Shown here piece by piece: positions 5,944 through 8,080 of a DNA stretch of 8,080 nt. The stretch covers positions 1 through 8,080 of the forward strand of contig JAFSHE010000277.1 of assembly GCA_017440445.1 (NCBI GenBank), in the 5' to 3' direction. The translations under genes and the position numbers were made by a program. A model generated the notes under the pieces. It made no database searches. It saw nothing but the letters and a program-made list of their open reading frames with translations, and had not been told where the DNA came from. This stretch comes from Oscillospiraceae bacterium (lineage in GTDB: Bacteria > Bacillota_A > Clostridia > Oscillospirales > Ruminococcaceae). Each line of letters opens with the position of its first letter. Position 1 is the stretch's first letter.

Positions 5944-7125
5944 TTACAGCTTTGCGTTTGCTGCTATCTTGTAGATGTTGGTAACGTCCTTTGCGTTAAG
6001 CTGTCTGAAGCCCCAGCGTACTCCGTCGCCTATTCCGAGCTTCTCCACCAGTACGGGGATGTCCTCTGCCTTTGCGCCAAGCTCCTCGAAGTTTATCGGC
6101 ATGCCGATATCGTGCAGGAAGCTGCGGAATGCACGTATTCCCTTGAGGGCTGTGCTGCAGGGATTTTCAAAATCCATCTGTACGCCCCATATCCTTGTTG
6201 CCATCTGCGCAAAGCGCATTACGTTGGTGTCGATAACGTACTCCATCCATGCTGGCATTATCACCGCAAGACCCGCACCGTGTGCGCAGTCGTACAGACC
6301 TGAAAGCTCATGCTCAAGGCCGTGGCTGTTCCAGTCCTGACTTCTGCCTACGCCGCAGATGTCGTTGTGGGCTACCATTCCCGCCCACATGATGTTTGCA
6401 CGTGCCTCGTAATTGCAGGGGTCAGCGATAACACGGGGAGTTTCCTTTATCATGGTAAGCAGAACAGCCTCGCACAGGCGGTCGGTTATCTCAACTTCTT
6501 TAGTGGTGGTGAAGTATCTCTCGAAAACATGCGCCATGATGTCCGTAGCGCCGCATGCGGTCTGGTATGCGGGGAGCGTAAAGGTAAGCTCGGGATTGAG
6601 GACAGAGAACTTCGGGCGCAGCAGGTCGGAGCCTGTGCCACGTTTTTCCATGCCTTCCTCCTTGGTGATAACGGAGCTGGGAGAGCCTTCGCTGCCTGCC
6701 GCTGAGATGGTCAGCACCGTACCAACGGGCAGCGCCTTCTGTATCTGAGCCTTACCGCAGTAGAAGTCCCAGAAATCGCCCTCATAGCATACGCCTGCTG
6801 CGATAGCCTTGGAGCTGTCGATGGTGGAGCCGCCGCCCACAGACAGGATGAAGTCAACATTCTCTCTGCGGCAAAGCTCGATGCCCTCACGCACCTTTGT
6901 GTCACGGGGATTGGGAAGTACTCCGCCAAGCTCTACGTAGCCGATGCCTGCCTCTTTCAGGGAGTCTGTCACCCTGCCGAGAAGTCCCGATTTCACTGCG
7001 GAGCCTGAGCCGTAATGCACCAGCACCTTTGTGCCGCCGTATTTCTTTACAAGCTCGCCGCACCTTGCCTCGGTGTTTCGGCCGAATTCAAACTCCGTGG
7101 GGCTGTAAAAGTTGAAATTATCCAT
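5944..7125 (-). CDS. Iron-dependent alcohol dehydrogenase (butanol dehydrogenase type)
   Basis: A 393-residue group III (Fe-ADH) dehydrogenase of the BDH/YqhD-like branch, which reduces aldehydes to alcohols with NAD(P)H. The start MDNFNFYSPTEFEFG is typical of the group. SVGGGSTIDSSK (95-106) binds the cofactor pyrophosphate. Metal ligands appear as Asp195 and His199 (TDIMAH), His268 (in SHGLEH) and His282 (AHGAG); the 14-residue gap between the last two matches FucO H263/H277, and His272 is the extra active-site His. The ATG at 7125 is chosen over one 60 bases upstream, because AAAGGA lies nine bases before it, the family N-terminus begins there, and the upstream ATG would precede the predicted -10 box. 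It is the first gene of the five-gene operon and divergent from the AraC gene. The aldehyde substrate is unknown; short-chain or sugar-derived aldehydes are both possible. Confidence 0.93.
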   Translation of the reverse strand: MDNFNFYSPTEFEFGRNTEARCGELVKKYGGTKVLVHYGSGSAVKSGLLGRVTDSLKEAGIGYVELGGVLPNPRDTKVREGIELCRRENVDFILSVGGGSTIDSSKAIAAGVCYEGDFWDFYCGKAQIQKALPVGTVLTISAAGSEGSPSSVITKEEGMEKRGTGSDLLRPKFSVLNPELTFTLPAYQTACGATDIMAHVFERYFTTTKEVEITDRLCEAVLLTMIKETPRVIADPCNYEARANIMWAGMVAHNDICGVGRSQDWNSHGLEHELSGLYDCAHGAGLAVIMPAWMEYVIDTNVMRFAQMATRIWGVQMDFENPCSTALKGIRAFRSFLHDIGMPINFEELGAKAEDIPVLVEKLGIGDGVRWGFRQLNAKDVTNIYKIAANAKL

Positions 7126-7146
7126 GATGTTACATCCTTTCTGCGG

Positions 7147-7160
7147 GCAAAAAAATTTGC
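7147..7160. promoter_or_regulatory. Inverted repeat at the operon start (possible operator)
   Basis: GCAAA (7147-7151) and TTTGC (7156-7160) form a perfect inverted repeat around AAAA. It covers the predicted transcription start (near 7158) of the minus operon, a position where a bound protein would block initiation. Short arms make chance occurrence possible. Confidence 0.3.
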
Positions 7161-7164
7161 TCAA

Positions 7165-7193
7165 TTTATAAAATAAGTATAGCATTGTGCGAA
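7165..7193 (-). promoter_or_regulatory. Promoter of the five-gene minus operon
   Basis: On the minus strand, TTCGCA (7193-7188, four of six to TTGACA), a 17-bp spacer and TATAAA (7170-7165). The predicted start near 7158 gives a leader of about 33 nt before the ATG at 7125. The weak -35 fits a promoter that needs an activator such as the divergent AraC protein (inference). Confidence 0.5.
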
Positions 7194-7199
7194 GATATA

Positions 7200-7208
7200 T
7201 GATATAAT
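7200..7208 (+). promoter_or_regulatory. Extended -10 promoter of the AraC gene
   Basis: TGATATAAT (7200-7208) is a perfect extended -10 box; no good -35 is seen 16-18 bp upstream (TAGCAT at 7180-7185 is poor). The predicted start near 7215 gives a leader of about 36 nt. It is only about 30 bp from the -10 of the divergent operon promoter, so the two may compete. Confidence 0.5.
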
Positions 7209-7214
7209 ATATCA
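7200..7214. promoter_or_regulatory. Palindrome over the AraC gene -10 box (possible operator)
   Basis: TGATATA (7200-7206), a central A, and TATATCA (7208-7214) make a perfect 15-bp palindrome that contains the whole -10 of the regulator gene. A protein bound here would repress that promoter. Low sequence complexity weakens the case. Confidence 0.35.
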
Positions 7215-7219
7215 GCGAG

Positions 7220-7240
7220 AAAATAGTAAAAATCTATTTT
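7220..7240. promoter_or_regulatory. Inverted repeat just before the AraC gene RBS
   Basis: AAAATAG (7220-7226) and CTATTTT (7234-7240) are perfect inverted arms around TAAAAAT, directly next to the ribosome binding site GGAGGAG (7241-7247). It could be an operator for autoregulation or a weak hairpin in the leader. Confidence 0.3.
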
Positions 7241-7250
7241 GGAGGAGCCT

Positions 7251-8080
7251 ATGCATTATCTGTTCGAGTCAAGTGACCTGCTCAACGCACCTGTTGAGTG
7301 CTTTTCATACAATGCGTCAACCATGCCGTTCCCGATAAAAAACCACTGGCACTACTTTATGGAGATAATTTACATCACGCAGGGAAGTGCGGAGATGCGC
7401 TCGGGCGATAACAAATATATCCTCAGTACGGGGGATATGATACTGTTCCATCCCAAGACCATACACGGGATATATGCAGTTGACGGAAACCCGCTGCGCT
7501 ACGATGTTATGAAGTTCGATATCAACCGCCTGACGATAACCTCCACCTACACACCGAAGCTGAGAAGTATCTTCCGCAGTGCGGAAAAGCAGGGTATGGA
7601 CATAGTATTCCCGCAGTCATTCACCGAGGCGGCGGGGGTGGAGCGTCTGTTTTCCGAATGTATCGGGGAAACAGCGGCAAGCCGCTACGGCTTTGATATA
7701 ATGGTCAGGACAAACATCTATCAGCTGCTTGTGCGCATGCTGAGAAGCTGGCAGGACAAGGGCTTCTCCGTGGACAGCGAGGCGTTTGCGGAGGACACCC
7801 GCTACGATATTTACAGCATCACGGAGTACATCGACGCTCACCTCAGCGACGGAGTGCGTGTGGAGGACATCGCAAAGCACTGCGGCATGAGCTACTCCTA
7901 TTTTGCGAAGAAGTTCCACTCGGTATACGGAAAGACCTGCAAGGAATATATTGAGAGCATGCGGCTATTCAGGGTGGAGGAGCTGCTGCAGTTTACGGAT
8001 TTCGACCTTAACTACATCGCACAGGAAACGGGCTTTTCCGATTGCAGCCACATGATAAAGACCTTCCGCCGCAGCCGTGG
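7251..8080 (+). CDS. AraC-family transcriptional regulator (3' end cut)
   Basis: The frame is open from ATG at 7251 to the window end, giving 276 codons; probably only some 10-20 residues are missing. The N-terminal half is a cupin-type ligand-sensing domain, with HWHYFMEIIYI (32-42, His34 and Glu38 in the usual places) and TGDMILFHP nearby. The C-terminal half has the two AraC helix-turn-helix motifs: VEDIAKHCGMSYSYFAKKF (204 onward) and NYIAQETGFSDCSHMIKTF (254-272). Such proteins typically sense a sugar or related small molecule and activate adjacent catabolic operons. It is divergent from the five-gene operon with 125 bp between the start codons, the classic layout for local regulation. 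The start is supported by GGAGGAG at 7241-7247. Confidence 0.93.
   Translation, partial: MHYLFESSDLLNAPVECFSYNASTMPFPIKNHWHYFMEIIYITQGSAEMRSGDNKYILSTGDMILFHPKTIHGIYAVDGNPLRYDVMKFDINRLTITSTYTPKLRSIFRSAEKQGMDIVFPQSFTEAAGVERLFSECIGETAASRYGFDIMVRTNIYQLLVRMLRSWQDKGFSVDSEAFAEDTRYDIYSITEYIDAHLSDGVRVEDIAKHCGMSYSYFAKKFHSVYGKTCKEYIESMRLFRVEELLQFTDFDLNYIAQETGFSDCSHMIKTFRRSR

Noticed and set aside
5280..6303. Two overlapping ~195-codon + strand frames opposite the epimerase-like and alcohol dehydrogenase genes
   Set aside because: Both are antisense to strongly motif-bearing genes and show no protein-like features of their own.
7617..7919. 100-codon minus-strand frame inside the AraC gene
   Set aside because: The + strand frame there encodes the AraC protein, including its first helix-turn-helix; the reverse frame is a shadow.
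1..8080. Insertion sequences, tRNA/rRNA genes, phage genes, defence systems
   Set aside because: No transposase, integrase, RNA gene or known defence protein is visible in either strand; codon style is uniform across the genes.

Overview
The window looks like chromosomal DNA of a low-to-medium GC Gram-positive anaerobe, most likely a Ruminococcus-like member of the Clostridia (Oscillospiraceae). The clues are strong AGGAGG-type ribosome binding sites, AT-rich intergenic DNA with consensus TATAAT boxes, a butanol-dehydrogenase-type Fe-ADH, a GH113-like mannan-type glycosidase and an AraC regulator. The taxon is an inference from gene content and style, not from a marker gene.

Left part (1-1383). 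The 3' end of a type I inorganic pyrophosphatase (ppa) is followed by a 63-bp double-hairpin repeat (343-405). Then comes a complete maf-type nucleotide pyrophosphatase gene (458-1006). The 377-bp gap after maf has no protein gene but is structured: a near-consensus + strand promoter (1016-1045), a terminator hairpin about 60 nt after the predicted start, a decayed copy of the double-hairpin repeat (1162-1224), and a second, bidirectional terminator using the same stem sequence (1252-1274). The first promoter and terminator together predict a small RNA of about 85 nt.

Centre and right (1384-7125, minus strand). Five closely packed genes are read in the order Fe-dependent alcohol dehydrogenase, atypical NAD(P)-binding epimerase/dehydratase-like protein, classical short-chain dehydrogenase, GH113-like glycoside hydrolase, and ABC exporter half-transporter. 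Gaps are 22, 17 and 8 bp, and the last pair overlaps by 14 bp, so they very probably form one operon. It starts from a sigma-A-type promoter (7165-7193) and ends at the bidirectional terminator near 1252-1274.

Right edge (7251-8080). A divergently transcribed AraC-family regulator (cupin sensor plus two helix-turn-helix motifs, cut by the window end) shares a 125-bp intergenic region with the operon. That region carries both promoters and three short perfect inverted repeats, so the regulator probably controls the operon and perhaps itself. A plausible reading is a sugar- or glycan-responsive module in which a cytoplasmic glycosidase and three oxidoreductases act on a carbohydrate or its products and an exporter moves a product or related molecule out. 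The actual substrate cannot be read from the sequence. All genes are intact except the two cut by the window ends.
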